From contig MPNW01000172.1 of the NCBI GenBank assembly GCA_011800805.1, positions 62,001-126,000 of the forward strand: a DNA stretch of 64,000 nt, given 5' to 3'. Below, one piece after another: positions 37,579 to 51,077 of the stretch (the stretch's first letter is position 1; the number at the start of each line of letters is the position of its first letter). The notes under the pieces are model-generated. The model saw only the letters and a program-made list of their open reading frames with translations, did not search any database and was not told the origin of the DNA. The position numbers were made by a program, and so were the translations under genes. This stretch comes from Hirudo medicinalis. Lineage: Eukaryota > Annelida > Clitellata > Hirudinida > Hirudinidae.

Positions 37579-37699
37579 CTACAATATAAAACAGAAAACA
37601 AGAACTCCTCCCAAATGGTGAACAGTAGCAACGTGACATTTGCACACCTCTGTCCGTCTGCCATTTCTAGATAAACAATGCTATTTTCAATTTCCAACC
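37579..37699 (+). repeat. Second dispersed repeat family, copy 2
   Basis: Begins CTACAATATAAAACAGAAAA and shares the AAGAACTCCT, CACACCTC/CACACGTC and TGCTATTTTCAA blocks with 32721-32859, in the same orientation. Slightly shorter than copy 1 because of an internal deletion after the start. Confidence 0.55.
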
Positions 37700-38288
37700 A
37701 AATAAATAAATGCAAAAATAAGTAAATAAAATGAATTCTGAGGAATAACACACATAAATTTTTAACTTAATTGATGATTTAATAAAATTTATTAAATACA
37801 ATTTTTCAAATATAAAAAAAAAATAAATTGGCTCAAAACGTTTGTTTTATTCGTTTGTGATGGAATGTGGCTTGTAGCTATCGTTGTCGCAAAATATATC
37901 ATATCAAGAATTGTTAAATGCTAATGAAATTTTAAGAAATTAATTGTGAATTGTTAATGAATTAATTGTTAACGAATTAATTGTTAATTAAAATGCCCAA
38001 AAGGAAGAGAAACGCTGGACGTCCTGGACGTCTTGTCACAAATAAAAAATGAGATAGATTATATCACTAAAAAAGCTAGTTGTTATGCAATTCATCAACA
38101 TTATAATCTTATTTTATTAATAATGCCGCCTATTACCATTTGACATAAAAAAAATGCTTGTTCTTAACTATTTTTCATTAAGTCCATAACTTGATGGCTT
38201 AAAGAGATCACTTGTCATGCAACCATTTTAATAACACAATAGGAAACCATGTGAGAGCCGCTCCACCTCATCTACTTCTTCTGGAGTC

Positions 38289-41200
38289 ATGCAACCAAAT
38301 CGTTCCAAGTTTGACCCAAGTTTCTCCTACATCAACATCGTCGTGACCGTCATCATCATCATTCTCCTGCTATGCTGCTTTCCTCAGAGGATCCTCTCAG
38401 AAAATGTCTTTGAGTCTCACAGCGATGGGGACGCCATCTGCGCAGAAATGGAAAAATCGAACGAAGAGAGCTCCGGAGGCAGGCAAGAAAAAGCAATCCA
38501 CGCTCATCCAGGTGAGTCTGGAACGAATGAATCGTCGAGAACAAATAAGCAGAGAAGTTTGATCTTCAAAGATGCTGACGATGAAGACGATGACGAAACA
38601 GATGCACAGAATGAGAAATATGAGCCCACTTTAAGCATAAATTCAAGTCGTTTTGTCAGAAATCATCCTTTAATGGGTGAGAAACATTTCTTGAGTTTGA
38701 ATAAATACATTTCTGAATATTAATTCAATAATTTGTTGAATACTTAGGAATTCGAGCAATGTTTTCGTCAATTGAGCGTTGAGTCTGCAATCGTTTGGTT
38801 TGACATGTTGACCAATTCCACTTAAGGAGTGAGTAAAGACAAACGTATTGCTGCATTTGCCACAAAGCACTCCGATAATTAGTTTTGCATTTGACAAAAT
38901 TTAAGAGATCTTACAAAAGTAAATATTTTTAGATAAAAAAAAATCCATGCAATAATTTAATGCAATTTGTTTGGAGCCCAAATTTATAACTAAAGCATTG
39001 GGGTTGATAGAGATCGCAAAGATTGATGCAAACAACAACAACAATAATAATAAACAATCGAATAATAGCAAATATAAACAAAGTATTATTTCAATTGCAT
39101 CAAATAAAAATTTCGAGATTCGTACCAGGAATTTGCTTCGCTATTAAATGTGTTCGCTCAAATTTTTTGTTTCAAATGAAAATACATTTTTGATTGGAAC
39201 CGTGGCTTTAATCAAATTCCAAGGGCTCTGGAAGCATGGACTGCAAATTAAGTGCACTTTCAAAATAGAACCCAAAATATTTAGAAATTACACGGGTTTA
39301 CGTACAACGTTTTTGAATCAAGATAATAAACAATACCAGGCAATCAATGCTCATTTGATCTGCCAAGATGTGATTACAAATTTTTATTTCGATTGCTTTC
39401 CGACATCTTCTTTGGAGAATTCTTCATTTTGTTGATAAATAGCTTTCAATGGCCTCTGAAGTTTGAGCAGTGGTGGTGTTTGTTCAAGAAACGGTGAATT
39501 TTAGATTTTTTTCAGTTTGAACAACTTTTTTTACAAGAGGTTGTAATCTGGGAATTTGTAACGCTTTTGGGTTTTGTGTTTTTTGGCCGATGAAACATTG
39601 AACTACAATCACAACATAATTCATGTATTAATAGTTAGCTACGTGTTAGTGTTGATGACTGAAGAGGTCATTTACTTGTGGAATTTCTTCAGGAGTTATT
39701 GACTTTGTGACTTTAATGTCTCATTGCGATGCGGCAAAATATCTAGGCTGGGTTTGCTTGTCTTAACCATCATTCTTTCGTTCTAGATTTTCTATGAATA
39801 TTTTTCACTTCAGGATTTTTTAAGCTCGTTGAAATGATTTGGTATTTTCAAGGGAGATGGTCCATTTGTAATCCAGGATGCTTGACGTGGATATGCAGAT
39901 GTCGAATCGAGATTAGATCTTCGTAATATATAAAATAAATATATGCATATGTAAATATTATCAATAATAGCAATCAAAACTGAGAATAAATTTTAAAAAA
40001 TCCATTAAATATTTTACGCTATGGTTGAAATTTTAAAATGAATTCGGAATTTATTTTAGAATATGCAAATAATGACTGAGGAATATTAAATTGTCCAACA
40101 AAAATAGAATTATTCTGACTAAAATATTTAAAACCATCAATTTTCTATCAAAAATGTTGTGAATCCCCTTCCTGGAGCTTTTAAGTTGCGAGTTTTTATT
40201 TAAAGAGGATTTATTTAATATTAACGATTAATTATATTAAATTTAACGATTATAAGATTAACGATTATTAATATTAAAGAAATATTTACGAACACAGATT
40301 AATAATAACATTTATTGGAGTTTAAATGCAGACGTTTTTGTGTCAAAATGTGTGATGTGATTGCAATTTAATTTTGTTGGACCTGAAAAATTATTAAAAA
40401 AAAACTTCATAATGCTTCATAACTTTTGTTTTCAGTCAACATCTCAAGCGAGACGCCATACAGGGGAGTGATTTTACAAGCACGTCTTGCTTCGACAGGA
40501 GCCAAAGTGGGTCATTTCATTGACGACACAGAAAAAACGAACCAATCGAATCTGTGGGAAGTAGGTCATCACAAAAATTCTTCCTTTCGAACTTTGAACT
40601 GCGGAAATAGGCACAAGTACCACCACCACTCGCACACCTCATCACCACCAAATACCAGCAACAACAGCAAGGACAACAGCAACAACAAGGACACACTGGT
40701 TCATTGGACTGACGATGATCATCACAGAAGCAGTTCGTATTTATGGATGTATTCGGACGGGGAAGATCTGAGGAGTCAATTCATTTATTTCGTGTCAGTT
40801 TATTGAAATAATTACAGCTAACTACAATTATAATGATCGTAAATAATATTCATCTAATGCAAGGCCAACGGATAAATCTGTACTCAGGAAAGTATTTGTA
40901 TTCCATTTATCCAGTCAAACGTCACATTCAACGTTGGTTCTCATCTTTCCAATTACATCTCCGTCCTCCCGGATTTCACGGAATCCCCTTTTATTCGTCG
41001 TCTCATTGCTTCGTAATCCCATTTAATATTTCAGACGCATTTTCCCATATTTTTCAAAATTAAACTTTTATAATTGAATATAAAATCCCGATGATTTTGA
41101 TGACGATCATCAAGTTTAAATTTCATTGCGACATAAAATAACAGGTTTTTTTTTTTTACATTAAATGACAGTTTTATTTCAATGTGCAACCAATTCCCAC

Positions 41201-42168
41201 AAAAATATTTAACTTCAACAATTTTGTCTCAATTTGTTGGACTAAGAAGAGATTACTTCAACAGAAAAAAGAAATCATGTCCTTTCGCAAACACATTCCG
41301 GTCAACATGCCCTAATTAGCGCATTGTAATCACCTTATTCTTATTATCATATTCGCATTAACATAATCTAATTAAAGCATCTGATTAACATAATTGAATT
41401 ATCTTATTCTAATTAGCTTTTCCAACCAATTCCTCTTATTTATTCCATCAACAGCCCACTAACGAATGACGTCACAAACAGCCACAATTATTGAAGAATA
41501 GCTTCTCATTAAATGCAATTAAAACTGAGTTAGAATTTTAAATTGACATGAATTATTTAGAAATCAAGTCAAGAAATTATTGACCTTCAGTTCACTGGAC
41601 TCTCCAGAAATAATGAATGCACCCCTCAAAGCATAATTGTGGAGAATAAATGATAAATCATTAAATAAAAATGATTGCAATTGATATTATGTCCGACTAA
41701 TAATAATAATATTAATAACAATAACAACAACAACAATACAAATACAATATAATATTAATAATAATAATATAATAGTGATAATATTTAAATCATACAAGTC
41801 TGCTGAACATTTGCAGAACCAACATTTGCACAGGAAAAACAAAGTGCTGGAGAAACATCACATCTACGTTTCTTGCATTTGACCGAGGTGAGCAGTCGTC
41901 ATCAGTCGTCATCAGTCGTCATCAGTCGTCATCAGTCGTCATCAGTTGTCATTGTGACGACACTCGTCATTAAATGCAATTCATTACCAACTTCTGACAT
42001 GATGTCACCTACTTTTCATAGCAGTTAATCTTGTTACTGAATTATTATTTTGAACATTTTTAGATTTAAAATTCATTGCACTTAATTAAATTAAAGAAAA
42101 TATCAAATAAGCTGAATTTCTTTGTTTTATTTATTGCCCAAAAAATACTATTCGATGCCAACAGATCG

Positions 42169-42205
<37 letters not shown>

Positions 42206-44247
42206 GTTTTATATTGTAAATATTGAAAAATATTTGCAAATGAATTGATAAATTTATTCATTTAATCACAATATTCAAGTAAGCATCCACACGGCAGACA
42301 CGAAAGCGTCAAATTAATAATTTGTTATCCGAATACAATTTCGTTACAAAAGTTTAAAATTCTTCTTCAGACCTCGTCAAAATCGATACATCAGAATGCG
42401 GGAAGACCAAGGGATGTTTCAGGTTTGCTGTTTTTATCACATAATCTGTTCACATAAATATTACAAATAATATAAAAATTAGAAATTAAATAATTTTTTT
42501 AACTGCACAAATTAAATTTAAAGAACCAACTTCAGATTTCCAGGGCAGCAAAATCGAAACTGCGATTGGTTGACGTGTCAATTTCTCTTGACCTATCATG
42601 TCACGGGCACCGAGGCACACTTTGAAATGAGCGGGAAATCAGCATGGATAGCAGTCGGCTTCTCTTCAGATAACAGAATGGTTTTATTTTTTTGAATTCC
42701 TTATTTTAATGCAAACAAATATGATATTAAGTGTAATAATTAATATTTGAAATAAAATTTATAATTTTGAAACGATCAAATTTTAAGCAGCAATGTTAAT
42801 TAGACTGAAATTAATTAAGAACAATCATTGAATGATTATCTTACAGAGCTCACGAACAATGAATATGCATGATGTGATCAACAAGAAATGAATATTCATT
42901 GTGGTTAATTAATATTCACAAGGGAGGGGACGACGTCTTCATGTGTGTGAGGTCACGTGCAGGGGTCGAAATAAGGCGTTACGTCACTGAACTGGGTCAC
43001 GTTTCGCCCACTTTGGTTGAGAAGCACCCCTTCTACAACATGGTCAGTGGGCCACTTATTAAGATCGTGTGTATTTTTAAAACGTAAAAATGGAAACGGA
43101 AACAAAATGAAAGTGAATTTCCTCCTGCAAACGTGAATTTCAAAAATTCAATTTAGGAATAAATTTTCAACCTTCAAAGCTATTTTTTCTTTTGTTAACG
43201 AAATTATTGAACTGAGATAAGAATAACTAGTTCAAAGTGATTAATTATTCAAATAGCAATTATAATGTTATAATTTGCATAAATTGCAAAATGTTCAATA
43301 TGATGTAAAAAGTGCATTACACATGTGCATTACATGTGTTTTCATTCACATTCAGATAAATACTTTAATTTTCATGAACAATTTTTTAACTTAAAAAATG
43401 TTTTAGAAATCATTCTTAACAGGAGTGGAGTGCTTAAATATATTTTTGATTTTTCATTCATAAATAGATCGTAAAATTATGAATCAAATCAAATCTAGTT
43501 TATTTCAAACATGATTTGTCTCGATTCAAATGATTATGATTTAAATTTACACGATTCAAAATCACATACACTCACATAAATTATTCATTTTAATTACTAA
43601 CATATTTTAAGATAAAATAAAAAAACATTGACTTGGAAAATCTAAAATTTAAAATATCATCATCAGGAGGGTTCTGCAATTGGATTCGAGTGGTCATCAA
43701 ATCCCTCAAATGTGACCTTGACCTGCAGGTTCAGTCGACCTCTGAAGGTCAAGTACGACCAATCGAGTGTTGATTTAAGCGCCACCTGGTTTCAACTTTA
43801 TGCCTGGGGACCTGTCTCATCCAGTGAGACTTTATTCCATTTCCAGAGACCACTTTTAAGATGATAAAAAAATATTCAATAAATAAATGCAACAAATGAA
43901 AGAAACACATCTTTGGTTTAGATTTATTTGATTAAAGTCCTTGCATAACTGAGATGATTTGGACTGAAACACATCTCTCTTGTATTGTCAAGTTGTATTT
44001 TTTAGCATCCTCACTCACAACACAGGAAAGATATCTTTATTTATTTATTTGATTAAAGTCCTTTGCAGGTGATACCATCCTCAGGCATCCTCTTGAGCGA
44101 CCATTGACATCAGGAGCCAAGGTGACCTTGAAAACAACTCGGAATGAAGTGGCCAATGATGCAACAAGTCTTCGTACTTCTTTTAAAAACTTTTCATTCA
44201 TTCTCATTCTCATTGCTGTTGTTGTTATTGTTGTTGGCGCTTGCTGA
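38289..44247 (+). CDS. Reeler-DOMON membrane protein (FRRS1/FRRS1L-related), no b561 domain
   Basis: Extracellular/ER-luminal protein combining two cytochrome-associated domains. Exons: 38289-38676, 40436-40793, 41817-41887, 42371-42422, 42536-42680, 42923-43042, 43667-43823, 44069-44247; all phases agree, 489 aa. An N-terminal hydrophobic stretch (residues ~16-33) is a signal peptide or anchor. A long acidic linker follows (DADDEDDDETDAQ). The Reeler domain (~105-250) shows LSINSSRF, then TPYRGVILQAR and LNCGNRHK. The DOMON domain (~285-450) shows ECGKTKGCFR, NCDWLTCQF, FEMSGKSAWIAVGFSSDNRMGGDD, TLTCRFSRPL and TWFQLYAWGP. The chain ends in a hydrophobic tail (FILILIAVVVIVVGAC) with nothing after it: a GPI-attachment signal or tail anchor. 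FRRS1 would continue into six-helix cytochrome b561; FRRS1L, an AMPA-receptor assembly factor, has DOMON plus a terminal hydrophobic segment but no Reeler. This gene lies between the two. Function is not assigned. Confidence 0.85.
41888..41951. repeat. 10-bp minisatellite abutting a splice donor
   Basis: About six copies of the unit ATCAGTCGTC, the last with one change, beginning within the donor sequence (GTGAGCAGTCGTC) of the exon ending at 41887 of the Reeler-DOMON gene. Confidence 0.9.
42170..42206. repeat. TTA microsatellite
   Basis: Pure run of about 12 TTA units in an intron of the Reeler-DOMON gene. Confidence 0.9.
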
Positions 44248-44861
44248 TGAAGTTAAGGAACCAATTAACATATCCGCGATTTCATCCAGCAGATCAATTG
44301 GTTGGAAAAGTGTCTGTGGGCAAATAGCTTTTCATTTCTTGATGTCGTAATAATATCTCAATTGATTGACGTGTTTTTGAATAAATGCTTTTAAAGTCTT
44401 ATTTCAAGTCTTTTCTGACCATCGTCATTTGAAGCAAAAATTCAAACATTTGCGGCGAACTGAATTTTTAAATTAGTTTCCAATTAAATTGGTTGAATTA
44501 TTTTTATTCAGTTTATACAAATTTCTTATAGCAAAAAAAACACATGAAACATGTAAGAGCTGTTTTCGTTGAGAAGCCTACCAATGAATCATGAGAACAC
44601 CAGGTATATCACCACTTTGTCATCACTTTCATGTCATGTCACCAACTGCACGATAATTTGTTTAAAATTAGACTTTAATTTCAAGAAAATATTTCCAACA
44701 AAAATGTGCATTAAGTCATTCGTCGTGTGACGTCAGAAAAAAAATGTTTACCAACCACAACCCCGATTTTAATCGATAGAAAAAAACTCGCTCGTAATGA
44801 AAAGCCAGCGGATGCTAACAACTTTCTGATGACTCAAACATCTCAAATGAACTGAAGTGAA
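44248..44861. other. Short intergenic gap
   Basis: About 610 bp separates two genes on the same strand. It includes a candidate AATAAA at 44380-44385 for the Reeler-DOMON transcript. It must also hold the promoter of the GLIPR2-like gene; no TATA box or other motif stood out. Confidence 0.5.
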
Positions 44862-47800
44862 ATGGCAGACAACAAAAAGTTCATCGATGAGTTTATGGAG
44901 GCCACGAATATTTACAGGAAGAGGCACCAGGTGGAGGGATTGACTTATAACCGGGACATTTCGAAAATTTCACAAGATTGGGCAGACAAGTTGGTAAAGA
45001 CGAACGTCATGAGCCACAATAAAAACCCAAAATACAAAGGTGAAGAACTCGGAGAAAACATTGCCATGAGATTCGATAGCGCTCAGTCTTATTATTCTGG
45101 TGAGAATTTATTATTATCATTATTATTATTATTTCTATCAAAATAATTCTTATTACTTGCCTCTTATTTCAAACAATTCCTCGATCTTTAAGAATGATTA
45201 TTGGTTATATTTTTATCATAAATGTGATTCTTTCGTCATTCAAAGTCAGTGAACTTTACATCCATTTGAAATCAACTTAATTGAACGCCAAATAACTTGT
45301 AAAATACTGGGAAAAATATAAACGGCTTTTACCTGTATTAACTAATAATGTATTCACAAATAAGGTCTTATGGAATTAACTTTTGATTCCCCAGGACATC
45401 GAGCTGTTGGTCAGTGGTATCAAGAAATTGAAAATTACAATTTCAAAACTCACAAAGGAAATTCTACTGGTAAGTAATTTCTCATCGAAAAAGGCATTTC
45501 GCCACTGCAAGATTGTAATATTTACTCTGACCTTGACTTTATTATTAAAAAAATTATAATACTTATACTATCTAATATTATCTCATATATTATATTATCT
45601 TATATTATCTCAACCTTCAGTTTAACCCTGAACCGAGCCCTAACACAACCTTTGCAGTAGTCAGGACATTAGTTAGAGTTCTTTGCATGTAGAACATTTT
45701 AACGAATAATTTCGACTTGTGAGTTCATCATGCGCACTCTCTTGATATTGTTCGTTGCTTGTTTTTTTTTTATATTCCAAATTACAAATTCTAAGTGGTT
45801 GAACGACATGTGAATGTCAGTTCAAGGTCATTTGTCGGATAAATTTTTATTCGTGTTTTGCTTGGATCTTAAGCAGACGATATCGATTATCAACCATGAA
45901 CTAAGCAAGCTGAATTGCTGTGTATTTTGTTATTTTGTTGCACATGAACAGTCACTCTCAGGCTGAGTTAGTTGTATATCGTATCACATGAAACATGAAA
46001 AATAAATAAGTTATATCCTAATAACAGTTATATAGAGTTTACAATTACTCATTAAGATGTGAATATGAATGTTTACAGAAATATTTTAAAGTAGGTTTAA
46101 AAGGTAAGAAAGGTTGAAAAGCAACAACAACGCACCCACACGTCAACTTAATACAATTCTTTTGTAACAAAGGCCTTAAATCGAATTTTCGAATCGAATG
46201 TTACTACAAATTGAACTTGTTGTTCAGCCCAATCGGCCGTAGTCTTTGAATTACGTCACAAATTGCTTATTTGAAAATTTATGTAAGGATTTGTGACACG
46301 GAAGGAAGACTAGTGAAGAAATGTCAACTAAATGTTGTTAATTATGACGTCATGCACGACTTGGGCTGAAGACCAACATGGCTCAATTTCAAGTTACTGG
46401 AAAAAACCATTTGTAGATGGAGCTTTCAGACCAGCAAGAAATAAAGTCCTCAGATAATTTCTGTGGCTTGGTTGGGGTCGCATAACTCCCCAATTCCTCC
46501 TTAGAGGGGGGGTTGAAATAACGAGGATAAAGAAAATGTAAAAATAAAACAGTTAATGGACAGAGTCTTCTGGTTTGTTATTTGGAAAAGTTCCTGCAAA
46601 TTAGATCATTTTAAACTCAATAATCTCGTAAATTTTAAGACTTCTTACCATTACATATAAAGTAAATGTAAGTAATATACATTTTAAAAAATTAAAATTG
46701 TTCATTTATTATAAATAAATACATGATAAATAATGAATTACATGATAAACAATTAATTACACGATCATAAATGACGTAATAAATAATAATAAAGGCCACT
46801 TCACTCAATTGGTTTGGAAAGGAAGCAAAGAAGTGGGAGTTGGAAGAGCGAAAACAAACGATGGAAAGTGGATTGTGAGTGTAAATTAATTCCAAACGTT
46901 TTAGTCTAACGTGTGCCAACAGAAATATTATCAATAAAAATGTTATTTATGCGCTGCATTTTTATTATTACTGCATTTCGTACTATTACATTCTCATTGT
47001 TGTTGTTATAGTAGCTGCTGATTTATTGCGAAATTCAGAAATTAGACATTACAAAAAATAATTTTTAACAACGTAACATTTAGTAACTCAGAAATAAATA
47101 CTTTAGCATAATATAAACGAATTAACAAAGTGAATGTTGTTGTAAGGTTGTGGCAAATTACTATCCAGCCGGAAATATAATTGGTCACTACGATTCGAAC
47201 GTCTTTCCATCAGTTAATGGGAACACTTCAATCCTAGTATCTCCCGATGAACAGTTATCAGGTAATTAATTACTAATTTATTCAACCTAATGTTAATAAC
47301 TTGTTTATTCGCAAGATCATATTTTGTACTAAAATATTTAAAAAATTTTCGAAATATAAATAAAAGGCAGATTGAAAAGGTTCAGATTAAGCTATGAATG
47401 AATTGTTAACCATATCAAACGCCTCATAACCGGGCGATACGTTGTCAACTCAAATCGGTCACAAAGTTATTTGGGCTTTCTTTCTTTATTTCTTTATTTC
47501 TTTCATTTTAATGTCAATGATGGCCTTAAAACTTCTCGTGCTATCACGTTGCTACGTGATGGCGCACATTCACACTTCACCCGGGTCCACCACAATGTTA
47601 TTAATATTTGTAAATGAATAAATTATATGTTCTTTTATAAAACTGATTACTTGATTGAAAATAATTTATTGAAAATTATTATTTAGATCCAATGTTTCAT
47701 ATCTCAATTTATAAGCTTTTATTTATAGGCCGTAATAAGAAATGAGTCGATTTTTTTTTTATGTCAAGCACTTATATCTTTTAAAATCACTTAAAAAAGG

Positions 47801-50800
47801 CCATCTTTCAATTTACAAATGTACAATTTAGAAATGTAATCAAATTCACGTCAAATCAAAAGTTAAACAAAAACCCCTTTCATAAGAAATTGTTGGCCAC
47901 TTGAAACCTTCTTTACCGGCAGATTCATCAATGCCTGACGAGTCCTCCTTAAGTGAAAATTCAGAATATTGAAGAAGAAGCTCATTTGGATGAATTTTCC
48001 CGCAGTGATAAATGGACTGATAGATGGATGGTTGGGTGGATGGATGCACCGATGCATGGATAGACAGATGCATGGATAAGGATTTCAAGTCGATCTCTTA
48101 GATGAAATGAAAATGCTTGTGCGCAACGCTATTAGACATCCTGAGTTAATTATTTAGGATTAAATTGGTTTAATCCAAGTAAAACCAAATAGTTTAATGT
48201 TACACAATAAGCCACCTTATCGTTGCAACTGACTAGTTGAATTGTATCAGTTGGAATATTTCAAACTTTCGAGGCTTATCAATGTCACTACACATCATTC
48301 ACTACAAATCATTCACCCGATATCACCTGACATATCGAACCTGATCATATTTCGTTGCGAGCAAATCAGACTTCACACAATAAAGAATGTCAGTTGTTTC
48401 AATCTTCTAAATCTTATTTACTTATTTACCCTCATCCTGATGTTTTGGTTATTTTTAGAAATTGTCTTTTCATTAAAGGTGATTGCTTTAGTCTAATTTT
48501 TAATATTGATTAGAAAAATATTAAATATATACAATATATTCTAATTTCATCATTTTGATTGAAATGATGCTTTTGAAATACTTCATATTTGTGCAAAAAA
48601 ATGGTACAAGTGCTATTTAATTAGCATGTCATTAGTCATGCATCATTATTGTGATGCAGTGCAGAATGCGTAACAATTAAAATGGTTTTTAACTGTTGCG
48701 AATACATGAATATAGGTGAAACTCTGACAAAATTACATCAAACTCGGTTCTAAGAAGCTCATCAGATAATATCCATCCACATATTTCATGCACTTCAGCT
48801 CAGAAAATGTCTTTCACATAAATGCAGAAATGAATTCACGAGCAAACTTTTTTAAATGAACAAATTAGTCATGTCGAATGCATTTGTAAAACTTGATCAA
48901 CACATCCATCTTTAAATTTCTTTCAAGATGTCACTGGATTGCAAATTGATAACTCGCATTCTTAAATAAGGAAGTAAGTCTTCAATGACAGAGTAAAACA
49001 GATTTTAGAAGTTAATTATTTAATTTCTGACGAACTGGAATCATCCATATCAGAAAAACAGTTCTGTATAAATTGTGTGATTCTTAAACCTGAACCAAAA
49101 TTATGAAGCTATATGCTATCATTTCAGTAGTTGCGCATGTTTCCATTTCTAATTTTTCCATTTTCATTTTTTTGTCGCGAGCCGGAAAGAGACCTTGGAG
49201 GACTACACCCGAATTTCATTACATGAATAACTGATAATGACCTTGGAAAGTAGAACTGGTACTCAAATGTCTGCAATAATTATTTTGATTTTGCAATGAA
49301 AATTACTTTGTCCACTTTGGCACATCATTAATAGCCATAAATAGATTAAGGGAAGTCTCAATAGTTGCAGGAGATGGAAGGGATCCCCTCTGGAGTTTCC
49401 AAGATTCATTTGCTTTTGCTTTCAAGTCAAGTGAGGGTAAGTAAACTGAATAGCTTTGGAAAACTTGGTGTTTGAACAAAGTCGAAAGAACCAGTGAATT
49501 AGGATTTCCTCGGCAATGTTTACAAAAAATGAATAATAAGAATATGTTCAGTAAACTGATTAATGCAGCTTCCTTGTTGAAAACTGACTGAAAAATCGTT
49601 ATATTTTAAAGCAACTGAATAAAGAATAAGTAAGGCACCTATTGAAATTTCAGAATATTTTTGGAGAACGAAAAGATAAAAATTTTTTGGCAAATTATTA
49701 ATTGATTTGTAAACAAACAATAGGCTTGTTATTATTTAGCACTGAAATATTTCGCCTTGGATTTGGAACTTGTAGAACTTTGTTCTAAATAAGTCTAATG
49801 AGTCTTTAAGATACGTTTATAGATACATTCTAATTTCCATTCGTCCGCTTGTTGGCATGGTACAATAAGATTTTAAGAATGGTTAAATAATTAATAATAA
49901 CAACTTGTAATAGGTTAAGAAAAAACATAAGTATACGTTTATCAATGTTTAAAGTTTAAGTCTTTAAAACATTCAATCAGCTTACTAAGTTATTAGACTT
50001 AAAATGTTGCCAAGAAATGTCCAAATTTTGAATGTGAATTTGAAGAATTATGTTTTTAAATTACTTTTCAGCTGATGCCCGCAACGTAAAGACAACTTAT
50101 GATGACCAAAAAGCGGTAGTGAAGAACATATTTTATTAATTTAACCTTCAATTTACTCTCTTAAGCGAAATGCAGGTTTGAAGGATCATAAATAATGCGT
50201 TGCGAAGACATCCGCAATCAGTCATGCTAGCTCATAAATCGCATGATCCATTGTGCCAAATATGTTATGTTTAAGTCCGCTGTGAATGACGGAATGTAAA
50301 ACGTTAAGTCGTGATATCTTAATGAGACTTAATGAGAGATAAGAATTAAAGCGAAAACTGTTTTGCTTAAATCCATAAAACGTTACCATGTATTTCTTCT
50401 CGATATTTCAATTAACCATTATTCCTCGACCAATAGTCTAAAAATGCTCCAAAATCTACCAATGTCGGACAACTGAAAGGCGAGAGTGTCTCAACAAAAA
50501 TAGTCAGGAAAATCATTAAAAAAGGTTCGGATGTTCGAATGGAAGAAACCATCACCACAACCAGGGTAAGTCCTGACGGGAAGACCAGTGTCAACACCCA
50601 GAAGGTCATCAGACCCCCCACTGAGGAGGAATTAGAAGTGAGTTGAAATTCAGGTATATTTTACAAGTAAAAAAATAATTTTCGATTATTTCTACTTAAA
50701 TTTTTTCTCGGAAATTAGACTTATTTTGTAGTGCCTAATGTTGCATCATATAATTTTACTAATAACATATAGAATCTAATTAAATCACTCAATCTCAGAA

Positions 50801-50931
50801 GGACTGATCTGCTCAATGAATTTCTATGTTTTATTGAGAATTTAGATTCTGTAACGTTAATACTTTGATTCGAACATTTCATGCTTTATTGATTATAACC
50901 GTTTCATTTGCAGAAATTTAAGATGAAGTAG
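44862..50931 (+). CDS. GLIPR2: Golgi-associated pathogenesis-related protein 1 (CAP/SCP domain) with C-terminal extension
   Basis: Intracellular CAP-superfamily protein; mammalian GAPR-1 sits on the cytosolic face of Golgi membranes and restrains Beclin-1. Exons: 44862-45099, 45395-45469, 46795-46874, 47147-47261, 50072-50115, 50437-50637, 50914-50931; phases agree, 256 aa. No signal peptide. The CAP domain fills residues ~1-165: HQVEGLTYNRDISKISQDWA, MSHNKNPKYKGEELGENIAM, CAP1 motif GHFTQLVWKGS, CAP2-like VVANYYPAGNIIGHY. The His and Glu residues of the cavity (SHN, GEELGEN, GHF) are present. GAPR-1 is normally about 154 aa; here about 85 more residues follow, with a basic stretch (KIVRKIIKKG) and a TTTRVSPDGKT segment, ending KFKMK. 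The usual myristoylation Gly2 is missing (MADNKKF). Intron 4 is 2.8 kb. Confidence 0.93.
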
Positions 50932-51071
50932 GACTAAGCTTTTCCTTCTCATAATTAACGGGAACATTCCTTTGGCGCTTTGTGTTAAAGGATTATCATT
51001 TCTGCAAATATTCGAAATTTGATTCTACTGCAAATGACTTTCGTGAACAGATTTCAAATGGTATGGCATCA

Positions 51072-51077
51072 AATAAA
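51072..51077 (+). terminator. Candidate polyadenylation signal of GLIPR2-like gene
   Basis: AATAAA about 140 nt after the stop codon at 50929-50931. Several other A/T-rich hexamers occur nearby, so this is only a candidate. Confidence 0.35.

Larger units (their letters stand above)
30993..38288. other. Gene-poor, repeat-rich intergenic region (7.3 kb)
   Basis: Lies between the 5' end of CWH43 (-) and the Reeler-DOMON gene (+). It contains two dispersed-repeat copies, a GC-rich island, a tRNA-like fragment, a second repeat pair, LINE fragments and simple repeats, each listed separately. The rest, notably 34350-36590 and 36780-38280, is AT-rich with short open frames (35121-35387, 37184-37550) I cannot support as genes. 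Confidence 0.6.
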
